Assembly: GCA_900318395.1 (NCBI GenBank)
Contig: ONKL01000006.1
Coordinates: forward strand, 62,001 to 126,000
Direction of reading: 5' to 3'
Length of the DNA stretch: 64,000 bases
Origin: an uncultured Prevotella sp.
Lineage (GTDB): Bacteria > Bacteroidota > Bacteroidia > Bacteroidales > Bacteroidaceae
This document shows, one piece after another, positions 17,078 through 24,359 of the stretch; the stretch's first letter is position 1, and every line of letters begins with the position of its first letter. Made by a program: the position numbers and the translations under genes. The notes beneath the pieces were generated by a model. That model was not told the origin of the DNA. It did not search any database and saw only the letters and a program-made list of their open reading frames with translations.

Positions 17078-17626
17078 ATGGAATATATCAAGACTGAAAT
17101 AGAAGGTGTTTTCATCATCGAGCCCAAGGTTTTCAACGATACGCGTGGCTATTTTATGGAAGCCTGGAAGCAGGCTGAGTTTAATGAGCATGTAGGCAAG
17201 GTTGACTTCATTCAGGATAATGAATCCAAGTCTTCGTTTGGTGTCCTGCGTGGCCTGCATTATCAGAAAGGTGAGACCTCTCAGGCTAAGCTGGTGAGGG
17301 TCATAAAAGGTAAGGTGCTCGATGTGGCTGTGGATATTCGCAAGTCAAGTCCGACCTTCGGCAAGCACGTGATGGTAGTGCTGAGCGAGGACAATAAGCG
17401 TCAGTTCTTTATCCCTCGTGGCTTTGCTCACGGCTTCCTGGTGCTGAGCGAAGAGGCCATCTTTACTTATAAGGTTGACAACCCTTATTCGCCTAGTACA
17501 GAGGCTGGTATTCGTTGGAATGATCCAGACTTAGGTCTCGAGTGGCCGATTGATCCGGCTAAAGTTCAGACGAGTGAAAAGGATTTAAAGCAGCCGTTCT
17601 TGAAAGATGCGGAAGTGTTTGGGTAG
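17078..17626 (+). CDS. rfbC: dTDP-4-dehydrorhamnose 3,5-epimerase
   Basis: A 182-residue cupin-fold enzyme that epimerises dTDP-4-keto-6-deoxyglucose at C3 and C5 on the way to dTDP-L-rhamnose. Seen motifs: the PKVFNDTRGYFMEAW start, QDNESKSSFGVLRGLHYQ with the catalytic His, the LVRVIKGKVLDVAVDIRKSS strand and FIPRGFAHGFLVLS. RfbA, B and D are not in the window. It is followed after 43 bp by ugd, so an envelope-sugar operon is likely. Confidence 0.96.
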   Translation: MEYIKTEIEGVFIIEPKVFNDTRGYFMEAWKQAEFNEHVGKVDFIQDNESKSSFGVLRGLHYQKGETSQAKLVRVIKGKVLDVAVDIRKSSPTFGKHVMVVLSEDNKRQFFIPRGFAHGFLVLSEEAIFTYKVDNPYSPSTEAGIRWNDPDLGLEWPIDPAKVQTSEKDLKQPFLKDAEVFG

Positions 17627-17630
17627 GAGT

Positions 17631-17665
17631 GGTTTATAGTTTACAGTTTACGGTTTATAGTTCAA
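17631..17665 (+). repeat. Heptamer array between rfbC and ugd (5 units)
   Basis: Five contiguous units of the GGTTTAT/AGTTTAC type begin a few bases after the rfbC TAG stop and end 4 bp before the ugd ATG, in the position where a ribosome-binding site would lie. Confidence 0.9.
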
Positions 17666-17669
17666 AGAA

Positions 17670-18989
17670 ATGAATATAGCAATTGTTGGAACAGGTTATG
17701 TAGGCTTGGTATCAGGTACGTGTTTTGCTGATACGGGTGCTAACGTTACTTGTGTAGATGTGGATACACAGAAGATCGAGCGTTTGAAAAACGGCGATAT
17801 TCCCATATATGAACCAGGACTCGACGAGCTTGTCAGGAAGAATGTGGCAGCAGGTCGTCTGAAGTTCACCACCGATCTCGCCTCCGTTCTGGATGATGTG
17901 GAGATTGTGTTCTCTGCTGTAGGTACGCCTCCTGATGAGGACGGAAGTGCCGATCTGAAGTATGTGCTTCAGGTGGCAAAGACCATTGGTGAGAATCTGA
18001 AGAAATATGTGGTTGTCGTCACGAAGTCTACTGTTCCTGTTGGAACGGCCAAGAAGGTCAGGAAGACCATCGAAGACGAGCTGCAGAAGCGTGGCGTCAA
18101 CATAGAGTTCGATGTGGCATCGAACCCAGAGTTCCTCAAAGAAGGAAATGCCATCAAGGACTTCATGTCGCCTGATCGCGTGGTAGTGGGTGTGGAGAGT
18201 GAGCACGCCAAGAAGGTGCTGACGAAGCTCTATAAGCCTTTCCTGATCAATAACTTCCGTGTGATCTTCATGGATATCCCCTCTGCTGAGATGACGAAAT
18301 ATGCAGCCAATTCGATGCTGGCCACCCGTATTTCGTTTATGAATGACATCGCCAACCTCTGTGAACGAGTTGGCGCAGATGTAAATATGGTACGCGCTGG
18401 AATCGGTTCTGACACACGTATTGGTCGCAAGTTCCTGTATGCAGGATGCGGATATGGTGGCTCGTGCTTCCCTAAGGACGTGAAGGCACTTATCAAGACT
18501 GCCGACCAGAACGGTTATTCGATGGAAGTGCTGAAAGCAGTAGAGCGTGTGAATGAGAAGCAGAAGAGCGTGCTCTATGAGAAACTGGTGAAGGCATTCG
18601 GTAGCGAAGAGGCCTTGAATGGCAAGACCATTGCCATGTGGGGACTCTCGTTCAAGCCTGAGACTGACGATATGCGTGAATCGACGGCTCTTGTCATGAT
18701 TGGCAAACTGCTGGATGCAGGCTGTCAGGTTCGTGCTTACGACCCCATTGCGATGAATGAGTGTAAGCGTCGTATAGGAGACAAGGTGACATATTGTCGC
18801 GATATGTATGACTGTGTGCTCGATGCCGATGCGCTGCTGCTGCTGACAGAGTGGAAGGAGTTCCGCTTGCCAGGCTGGGGCGTCATCGGAAAAGCCATGA
18901 AGCAAAAGCTGGTCATCGACGGTCGAAACATATTTGATACAGAGGAACTTGACGAGAACGGCTTTGAGTATCATTGCATAGGAAAATGA
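17670..18989 (+). CDS. ugd: UDP-glucose 6-dehydrogenase
   Basis: A 439-residue NAD-dependent enzyme that oxidises UDP-glucose twice to UDP-glucuronate for polysaccharide synthesis. The Rossmann start is MNIAIVGTGYVGLVSGTCF (GxGxxG at 7-12). The catalytic cysteine lies in YAGCGYGGSCFPKDVKAL near residue 260, preceded by the AANSMLATRISFMNDIANL helix. The C-terminal UDP-binding domain holds IAMWGLSFKPETDDMRES. An opposing 420-codon open frame covers almost the whole gene but is a shadow. The next gene begins in the ugd stop codon (ATGA). Confidence 0.97.
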   Translation: MNIAIVGTGYVGLVSGTCFADTGANVTCVDVDTQKIERLKNGDIPIYEPGLDELVRKNVAAGRLKFTTDLASVLDDVEIVFSAVGTPPDEDGSADLKYVLQVAKTIGENLKKYVVVVTKSTVPVGTAKKVRKTIEDELQKRGVNIEFDVASNPEFLKEGNAIKDFMSPDRVVVGVESEHAKKVLTKLYKPFLINNFRVIFMDIPSAEMTKYAANSMLATRISFMNDIANLCERVGADVNMVRAGIGSDTRIGRKFLYAGCGYGGSCFPKDVKALIKTADQNGYSMEVLKAVERVNEKQKSVLYEKLVKAFGSEEALNGKTIAMWGLSFKPETDDMRESTALVMIGKLLDAGCQVRAYDPIAMNECKRRIGDKVTYCRDMYDCVLDADALLLLTEWKEFRLPGWGVIGKAMKQKLVIDGRNIFDTEELDENGFEYHCIGK

Positions 18990-19777
18990 TGAGGAAACTG
19001 ATGACCATACTGGCAGCTGTAGCCCTGTTGACGGGATGTTCTCGTCAACAAAGTAATAGCTCTGATCAGACAGAAAGCCTTGAGGCCAAGAAGTTGTTGC
19101 AAGGCGTGTGGCTCGATTCTGAGACAGAAGAGGTGTCTTTCCAGGTAAAGGGCGATACCATCTACTACTCAGACTCTACGAGCATGCCTTCGTATTTCAA
19201 GATAGTTGGCGACTCACTGGTATTGGCTTCTGGTACAAAGTATGGTATCGAAAAACAAGCAGAACATCTCTTCTGGTTCCGTAATCAGAATGGTGACATC
19301 ATCAAACTGAAGAAGAGCGACGATCCTGATATTGACAAAGAGTTTGTGCATGATACGCCAAAGATCATGAATTACACGCATCAGGTGAAGACCGACTCTG
19401 TCGTGACGTATAATGGTGAGCGCTATCATTGGTATATTGCCATTAACCCCACGAAATACAAGGTCACCCACCGTACCTTTAATGATGATGGTCTGGAGGT
19501 GGAGAATGTTTATTACGACAACATCATGCATATCAGCGTGTTCAAGGGCGCTCAGCAGATTTACTCGAGCGATTTCCGCAAGCAGCAGTACGCCCAGAAG
19601 GTTCCTCAGGATTTCCTGGAAGACGCCATCTTGGGAAATATGGAGTTCAGCCATATCGATGCGGCAGGACTGCATTTCAATGCTACGCTCTGTATCCCCG
19701 ACGGTGCCAGCTGTTATCTGGTTGAGTCGTTGATCGACTATCACGGTAAGATGGCGATGAAGCTTGTAGAATATTAA
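18986..19777 (+). CDS. Lipoprotein, DUF4738-like
   Basis: A 263-residue predicted lipoprotein starting at the ATG at 18986 (MMRKLMTILAAVALL), which overlaps the ugd stop; an in-frame TTG 12 bp upstream is less likely. The lipobox LLTGC is followed by a charged linker. The body has short beta-strand repeats (QGVWLDSETEEVSFQVKG, IYYSDSTSMPSYFKIVGD) resembling small extracytoplasmic DUF4738 proteins, as far as I recall. The function is unknown. Coupling to ugd may only be transcriptional. A strong bidirectional terminator follows directly. Confidence 0.65.
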   Translation: MMRKLMTILAAVALLTGCSRQQSNSSDQTESLEAKKLLQGVWLDSETEEVSFQVKGDTIYYSDSTSMPSYFKIVGDSLVLASGTKYGIEKQAEHLFWFRNQNGDIIKLKKSDDPDIDKEFVHDTPKIMNYTHQVKTDSVVTYNGERYHWYIAINPTKYKVTHRTFNDDGLEVENVYYDNIMHISVFKGAQQIYSSDFRKQQYAQKVPQDFLEDAILGNMEFSHIDAAGLHFNATLCIPDGASCYLVESLIDYHGKMAMKLVEY

Positions 19778-19780
19778 AAT

Positions 19781-19812
19781 AAAATAAGGAGGGCTCTAGT
19801 CCTCCTTATTTT
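19781..19812. terminator. Bidirectional intrinsic terminator
   Basis: A perfect 12-bp stem (AAAATAAGGAGG paired with CCTCCTTATTTT) with an 8-nt loop sits between the convergent lipoprotein gene and nudC. A/T runs on both sides let it act in both directions. Confidence 0.9.
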
Positions 19813-20584
19813 ATTTCTCCTCTATCCAGGCATCCAGCAGCATTCTGGCTATCGAAAGTTTTTCTGGGATATTCGGCAGGTTGTCTTTGCGGAACCATCC
19901 GCCTTTGGCGATTTCGCTTTTCTGGAGATGGATTTCACCTGACACGTAATCTGCATTGAAACCTACCATCAGTCCACAAGGATAGGGCCAAGGTTGTGAG
20001 CCGAAATAGCGGATATTAGTAATGGTAACGCCTGTTTCTTCTAAGGCCTCACGGGCGACAGCCTCTTCCAGCGTCTCGCCTGTTTCCACGAAACCAGCAA
20101 CAAGTCCGAAGAAGTCGCGCTTAAAGTTCTTCGCACGCACCAACAGCACCTCATCACCCTTGTGAATCAAGACGATGACAGCCGTTGCCAGCTGTGGCCA
20201 TATCTCCTTTCCACATTCCGTACATTTCTTGGAGATATCGGTATCCATACGCATCGGAGCACCACAGATGCCACAGTATTTCGTGTTCTGATCCCAATAC
20301 AGCAGTTCCTGGCATTTGCCTGCCTTCAGATACAGATTCTTCGGAAGATGATAGTAGCTTTGGCGCAGTCCGCACATCTCGTAGCGCTCATCGTCGGTAA
20401 TGGGAGAGTCTATCCGATAGGTCTTCACCTCTGTACCGTCTTCCATCGGGGTGATATTCATGATATGCGTCCAAGGTTTCTCTGCTATTGGGGGCTCTTC
20501 CTGCAAAGGGATGGTATAGCCTCCGTCGGCTGTCTTTTCCAGCAACAGGTCTTCTTTGCAGAATACGAAATAATAGGTCTTCAT
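19811..20584 (-). CDS. nudC: NAD(+) diphosphatase (NADH pyrophosphatase)
   Basis: A 257-residue Nudix hydrolase that splits NADH/NAD+ to NMN(H) and AMP, and in some bacteria removes NAD caps from RNA. A zinc ribbon is visible (CGICGAP and CTECGKE). The Nudix box GFVETGETLEEAVAREALEE and the NudC-specific SQPWPYP motif C-terminal to it support the specific assignment. It overlaps the upstream nucleotidase gene by 4 bp, pairing two enzymes of nucleotide turnover. Confidence 0.93.
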   Translation of the reverse strand: MKTYYFVFCKEDLLLEKTADGGYTIPLQEEPPIAEKPWTHIMNITPMEDGTEVKTYRIDSPITDDERYEMCGLRQSYYHLPKNLYLKAGKCQELLYWDQNTKYCGICGAPMRMDTDISKKCTECGKEIWPQLATAVIVLIHKGDEVLLVRAKNFKRDFFGLVAGFVETGETLEEAVAREALEETGVTITNIRYFGSQPWPYPCGLMVGFNADYVSGEIHLQKSEIAKGGWFRKDNLPNIPEKLSIARMLLDAWIEEK

Positions 20585-22350
20585 TTGCCAAACAGTTGTT
20601 TGCGGTCACGTTCCAAAGCAGGCTTTGCCCATTCCTCAGGAACAAACTTCCAGTTGTTGTTGGGTTGTGGATCGATGGTGCCCATCTTCATGATTTCCTC
20701 AGTCAGATAGTGGCGCTGGTCCATATCCGTGTGGAAGAGCACACGACTTTCAAGCGAGTCTTGAGGAATACCGGCTCCCTTTGTCAGCAACTCTCCGCCA
20801 CCGTTGGCACGATAGCTGTTCATGACAACCTTATACCATTTCTGCTCGTCGAAGGGCTCACCATTCGACATCTGCAGGATCCTGACTTTCTCGCCATCGG
20901 GTTTCGTCAGGTCTACCTCGTAGTCAATGCCTGATGCAGAATCGAAGTTGAATGTGTAATACTGGAATCCTGTGCGCTGCTGGTCTTCTTTGGAGTTATC
21001 GTTGAGTCTGAGCGCATGATCTTCAGGTGATGTCATCGTATTACACCACATATCATACGAGAACTCCAGATGCTTGCGGATCTCTTCGCCAGTCATACGG
21101 AGAACGAACAGCAGATTCTCGAAACGATAGAGCTTGAACATATCGGCTTGTGTCACATCGCCTGCCTTGATGACAGAATTGAATGACAGAGGGGCATTGA
21201 AAGACACGTCGGCCTTCGAGATCTGTAGCTGCAGATTATGGATAAGATCGGTAAAGGCGGAGTTGCCAAAGAAGCTGTCACGGGTATAGATAGGATTCTC
21301 AAAACGGCCTATCTTGCGGTCGACGTATTGCTTGACAGCCTCGATCTTCGGAGCGAAGTGTGTGAGCATCTCCTGATCGATGTCCTCATCGAGCACGCTG
21401 ACAATCTTACCGCTGATGTTCTTCTTTGTCAGCTTTCCTTTTTTATAGGTGAGTTCAATGTCGGCTTCAGCCACATTCTTCACGTAGCACGACGGGTCGA
21501 TGAGGAGTACCTGCTTGCCCTCTTTATTCGTGATCCACTCATTGTGTACCTGGTGATCGTGCCCGAAGAAGATGATGTCGAAACCAGGAACCTCGTAAGC
21601 TACAGCCGCAGTAGCGTTCTCTTCATAATCCTCTGTGATGATGCCACCGTCTTTGCCAGAGTGGAACAAGCCGAAGAGCAGATCAGGCTTCTCGGTCTCC
21701 TGTATGTATTTCACCCATTTCTTGGCGCAACTTACCATCTCCTCAAACTCAATGCCTTTCCAGATGGATTTGTTCAACCAATTAGGGATAGCAGGTGTGA
21801 GCATGCCGATGACACAGATCTTTACGCCATCCTTATAGTGGACAGAGTAGGGGTGAAGCCCATGATAGATATGATCAGGGTGAGCAGCGTCAGCATTCTT
21901 GTATTCTTCCTTGACGATATTCGCACCCAGCAACGGACAGCGCACCTCACGGATCCACTTGTCATAAACCTTATGGCCTGGTTCGATATCGTGGTTGCCA
22001 ACGGTTTCTGCGTCGTACTTCATATAATTGATGACAGAAGCTGCGAGATTCTCATCCTCAGGCATCACGTAATTCGACCAGTAGACGCAAGGCTGGCCCT
22101 GAAGGATGTCACCATTGTCAATCAGCAGGAAGTTGTCGCCATACTGCTGTCGCTGCTTGTTGATGTAAGTGTTCGCTCGTACAAGTGTACCTTTAATAGG
22201 CTTCTTTTCCATGAAGTCGTATGGAAAGAAATGCCCGTGTACATCACTGGTCTCAATGACTTTCAGACGTACGGTCTTCGAAGCTGGCTTGGCATAAATG
22301 TTCAGTAGCATACCGAAGGTAATGATTGACAGTAAGAGTATCTTCTTCAT
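20581..22350 (-). CDS. 5'-nucleotidase / metallophosphoesterase, UshA-like, exported
   Basis: A 589-residue secreted protein with a signal peptide (MKKILLLSIITFGMLLNIYA). The N-terminal metallophosphatase domain shows the two-metal motifs ETSDVHGHFFP, IDNGDILQGQP, VGNHDIEPG and FFGHDHQVHNEW. The C-terminal 5'-nucleotidase domain follows (for example FENLLFVLRMTGEEIRKHLE and MNSYRANGGGELL). It probably dephosphorylates extracytoplasmic nucleotides or 2',3'-cyclic nucleotides; the exact substrate is not shown by the sequence. It leads a two-gene unit with nudC and has its own consensus promoter. Confidence 0.9.
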   Translation of the reverse strand: MKKILLLSIITFGMLLNIYAKPASKTVRLKVIETSDVHGHFFPYDFMEKKPIKGTLVRANTYINKQRQQYGDNFLLIDNGDILQGQPCVYWSNYVMPEDENLAASVINYMKYDAETVGNHDIEPGHKVYDKWIREVRCPLLGANIVKEEYKNADAAHPDHIYHGLHPYSVHYKDGVKICVIGMLTPAIPNWLNKSIWKGIEFEEMVSCAKKWVKYIQETEKPDLLFGLFHSGKDGGIITEDYEENATAAVAYEVPGFDIIFFGHDHQVHNEWITNKEGKQVLLIDPSCYVKNVAEADIELTYKKGKLTKKNISGKIVSVLDEDIDQEMLTHFAPKIEAVKQYVDRKIGRFENPIYTRDSFFGNSAFTDLIHNLQLQISKADVSFNAPLSFNSVIKAGDVTQADMFKLYRFENLLFVLRMTGEEIRKHLEFSYDMWCNTMTSPEDHALRLNDNSKEDQQRTGFQYYTFNFDSASGIDYEVDLTKPDGEKVRILQMSNGEPFDEQKWYKVVMNSYRANGGGELLTKGAGIPQDSLESRVLFHTDMDQRHYLTEEIMKMGTIDPQPNNNWKFVPEEWAKPALERDRKQLFGK

Positions 22351-22376
22351 ATTAAGTTTTTAATCTATATGGGCTG

Positions 22377-22408
22377 CAAAGTTACGAAATTAAAATGATA
22401 CGACCAAA
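22377..22408 (-). promoter_or_regulatory. Promoter of the 5'-nucleotidase/nudC unit
   Basis: On the minus strand TTTG (22405-22408), a 20-bp spacer and TAACTTTG (22377-22384) form an exact consensus promoter, giving a leader of about 20-25 nt before the ATG at 22350. Confidence 0.75.
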
Positions 22409-22478
22409 TCCTCAGAAAATTATTTTTATGATGAGTTCGGCACACTTTTTGCTGGATTGTCAGAAAAAAGAATAAGAA

Positions 22479-22485
22479 AAGGAGG
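22479..22485 (+). promoter_or_regulatory. Strong Shine-Dalgarno site before the dnaJ-like gene
   Basis: AAGGAGG lies about 9 bp upstream of the ATG at 22495. Such a strong anti-16S match is uncommon in this window, where most genes have only A-rich leaders. No TAnnTTTG box is visible upstream, so the gene may use another sigma factor. Confidence 0.6.
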
Positions 22486-22494
22486 ATAAAGATT

Positions 22495-23196
22495 ATGGCA
22501 TTTATTGATTATTACAAGATTTTAGGAGTAGATAAGACGATTCCCCAGAAGGACGTCAAGAAGGCCTACCTCAAGCGGGCCAAGCAGTTCCATCCGGATT
22601 TGCATCCTGACGACCCCAAGGCTCAGGCCAAGTTCCAGGCCTTGCAGGAAGCCTACGATGTGATTGGCGACCCCGAGAAGCGCAAGAAATATGACCAATA
22701 TGGTGAGCAATGGAAACAGGCTGATCAGTTTGGCGGTTTTGGCGGTGGTGGCGCTGGTGGCGGTAATCCTTTCGGTGGCTTCGACTTCTCTGGCTTTACG
22801 AATGGTGGCGGCTTCAGCTCGTTCTTCGAAGACCTGTTTGGTCGTAAAGGTCGTCAGGGTGGGGGCTTTGGAGGCTTCCAGGGGTTCTCTTCGGGCAGAT
22901 CGGGTTTCGGACATGAAACACGTACGAACTCAGGCGAGATGAACGCCAACGTCTCTATCGATCTCTACACGGCTCTGCTGGGTGGCGAGGTGATTATTAC
23001 CTTGTCAAACGGTCAGAAGGTGAAGATGAAGATCAAGCCTGAGACGCAGCCAGGTACGAAAGTACGTCTGCGAGGCAAAGGCTACGACAGGGGCGACGGT
23101 ACCTTCGGTGATCTGATTATCACCTACCAGGTAAAGTTGCCTACAAACTTGACAGAACATCAGAAAGACCTGATCCGTCAGCTTCGCAACGCTTAA
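22495..23196 (+). CDS. DnaJ-like co-chaperone (CbpA type)
   Basis: A 233-residue type II J protein. The J domain (1-70) has the invariant HPD at 33-35. A Gly/Phe-rich linker (about 78-135) follows, then one beta-sandwich substrate-binding domain (EMNANVSIDLYTALLGGEVI and onwards). The zinc-finger of classical DnaJ is absent and the C-terminal part is shorter than in CbpA (about 300 residues), so the second sandwich and dimerisation region seem incomplete. It should stimulate a DnaK ATPase. The gene stands alone, has no standard promoter, and ends against prmA with no gap. Confidence 0.9.
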   Translation: MAFIDYYKILGVDKTIPQKDVKKAYLKRAKQFHPDLHPDDPKAQAKFQALQEAYDVIGDPEKRKKYDQYGEQWKQADQFGGFGGGGAGGGNPFGGFDFSGFTNGGGFSSFFEDLFGRKGRQGGGFGGFQGFSSGRSGFGHETRTNSGEMNANVSIDLYTALLGGEVIITLSNGQKVKMKIKPETQPGTKVRLRGKGYDRGDGTFGDLIITYQVKLPTNLTEHQKDLIRQLRNA

Positions 23197-24195
23197 TTAC
23201 AACGAGAAGACCAGACAAGCCCAGTTCTGGTCTTCTTTTTGTTTTGTCAACTTCAGTCCCAGCGTCTTGGCTTTCTCGATCAGCATCTCGCAGTCTTCTG
23301 TATAGAATCCGCTGAGGATCAGACTGGCGCCTGGTGCCATCTTCCCTCGGAAACTCTCCATATCAGCGAGCAGGATATTACGGTTGATATTGGCCAGCAC
23401 GAGATTGAAGTTTCCTTCCACCTTATTTAATATAGAGGCATCGCCCAGCAAAGATGTAAATCGGTCGTCGACCTGATTGATGACGGCATTATGGCGGGCA
23501 TTGTCTACGCTCCACTCGTCGATGTCATAGCCAATGGCCTCAGCAGCCCCAAGCTTCAAGGCACAGATGGACAGGATGCCAGTACCCGTGCCGCAGTCGA
23601 GGACGCGAATCTTGTGGAATGTGGAATGTGGAATGTGGAATGAGGGTTCTTGGTTGTGGAATGTGGAGTGTGGAGTGTGGAATGAGATTAGTTCTGAGCA
23701 GATCATGCGGGTGGTCTCGTGGGTGCCTGTGCCAAAGGCGAGCTTCGCATCAATCTCGATGGGGATGGCGCCTGTAGGCATGGTTTCAGGCAGATGCCTT
23801 CCATCATGAATCACAATCACAGGACATTCCTCACTCCTCATTCCACCTTCCACATTCCACATTCCACCTTCCACATTCCTCATTCCACCTTCCACATTCC
23901 ACCTTCCACATTCCACAACTATCGGCTCAAAACCCTCTTGCTCCCATTGCTCATTCCAGTCGCGGTCTTCTGCAGGGCGGATGTCATAGCTGATCGAGAT
24001 GCCCTCGAATGGGAAATCGTTCAGCGAAGTTTGCAGGGTGCTGACGTCCAAAAGGTCTTGTTGGATATATCCCTTCAGACCTGTACTGGTCTCTTCAAAT
24101 GTCTCAAAACCGGCCTCTCCAGCAATAGCCGCAAGCAGGTCTGCTGCGTCTGTGGAGAAGGGCAAAATGGTGAATTCTACTTCGAAATATTTCAT
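23197..24195 (-). CDS. prmA: Ribosomal protein L11 methyltransferase with two in-frame repeat insertions
   Basis: A 332-residue SAM-dependent enzyme that trimethylates ribosomal protein L11. The N-terminal domain (EVEFTILPFSTDAADLLAA), the DWNEQWEQEGFEPI linker, KLAFGTGTHETTRM and the SAM loop VLDCGTGTGILSICALKLGA identify the family. It is about 50 residues longer than its relatives. The extra sequence is two heptad arrays, encoding residues about 94-124 (GGMRNVE/GGMWNVE repeats) and about 169-195 (FHTPHSTFH, FHIPHSTFH). Both fall in linker or loop positions and keep the frame, so the enzyme may well be functional. A leftward promoter box is at 24216-24223. Confidence 0.93.
   Translation of the reverse strand: MKYFEVEFTILPFSTDAADLLAAIAGEAGFETFEETSTGLKGYIQQDLLDVSTLQTSLNDFPFEGISISYDIRPAEDRDWNEQWEQEGFEPIVVECGRWNVEGGMRNVEGGMWNVEGGMRSEECPVIVIHDGRHLPETMPTGAIPIEIDAKLAFGTGTHETTRMICSELISFHTPHSTFHNQEPSFHIPHSTFHKIRVLDCGTGTGILSICALKLGAAEAIGYDIDEWSVDNARHNAVINQVDDRFTSLLGDASILNKVEGNFNLVLANINRNILLADMESFRGKMAPGASLILSGFYTEDCEMLIEKAKTLGLKLTKQKEDQNWACLVFSL
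23206..23240 (+). terminator. Intrinsic terminator for the dnaJ-like gene, inside the prmA 3' end
   Basis: A 10-bp perfect stem (GAAGACCAGA / TCTGGTCTTC, 23206-23215 and 23226-23235) is followed by a T run. It lies just past the dnaJ-like stop and doubles as the coding sequence for the last residues of PrmA on the other strand. Confidence 0.85.
23613..23689 (-). repeat. Heptad array inside prmA, C-terminal copy (about 11 units)
   Basis: Eleven consecutive 7-bp blocks stay in register. Eight are TGTGGAA or TGTGGAG on the plus strand; the others are diverged. On the prmA coding strand they encode residues about 169-195. This array is inverted with respect to the one at 23826-23916. Confidence 0.95.
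23826..23916 (-). repeat. Heptad array inside prmA, N-terminal copy (13 units)
   Basis: Thirteen contiguous 7-bp units (ATTCCAC, CTTCCAC, ATTCCTC and one ACTCCTC on the plus strand) encode residues about 94-124 of PrmA as a 7-residue repeat. It could pair with the inverted array at 23613-23689, 136 bp away. Confidence 0.97.
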
Positions 24196-24215
24196 AATGA
24201 TGTTAATTTTTGAGG

Positions 24216-24223
24216 CAAAATTA
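24216..24223 (-). promoter_or_regulatory. -7 box for prmA
   Basis: TAATTTTG on the minus strand lies 21 bp before the prmA ATG. No clear -33 element was found at the usual distance. Confidence 0.5.
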
Positions 24224-24230
24224 CAAAAAA

Positions 24231-24268
24231 TAGGGAAAATCCTATCATAAGTTAGGGTTTTTCCCTAA
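24231..24268. promoter_or_regulatory. Palindromic site in the prmA / Trp-Tyr protein divergent region
   Basis: TTAGGG-TTTTT-CCCTAA (24252-24268) forms a 6-bp hairpin or operator, and TAGGGAAAA at 24231-24239 repeats the inverted half. The site touches a TAAATTTG box (24266-24273), so it is well placed to regulate the rightward gene. It is unproven. Confidence 0.35.
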
Positions 24269-24288
24269 ATTTGCACTAAAATTCGGTG

Positions 24289-24296
24289 TATTTTTG
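24289..24296 (+). promoter_or_regulatory. -7 box for the Trp/Tyr-rich protein gene
   Basis: TATTTTTG, about 63 bp before the ATG at 24360. A second candidate, TAAATTTG, lies at 24266-24273. Both fit TAnnTTTG; neither has an ideal -33 partner. Confidence 0.45.
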
Positions 24297-24359
24297 CATC
24301 GTGAAACTATATCAAGTAAAAAAAGTAAATAAAAACAATAAGATTTGGGAGGATTGAAT

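Noticed and set aside
17712..18974. A 420-codon open frame opposite ugd
   Set aside because: It mirrors a clear UDP-glucose dehydrogenase with all motifs, shows no recognisable domain, and has no promoter of its own.
21238..22308. A 356-codon open frame opposite the 5'-nucleotidase gene
   Set aside because: The opposite strand carries a complete two-domain nucleotidase with a signal peptide; the plus-strand peptide has a shadow-like composition.
23613..23916. Repeat clusters in prmA considered as a CRISPR array
   Set aside because: Units are 7 bp with no spacers and lie inside a coding frame; no cas gene is in the window.
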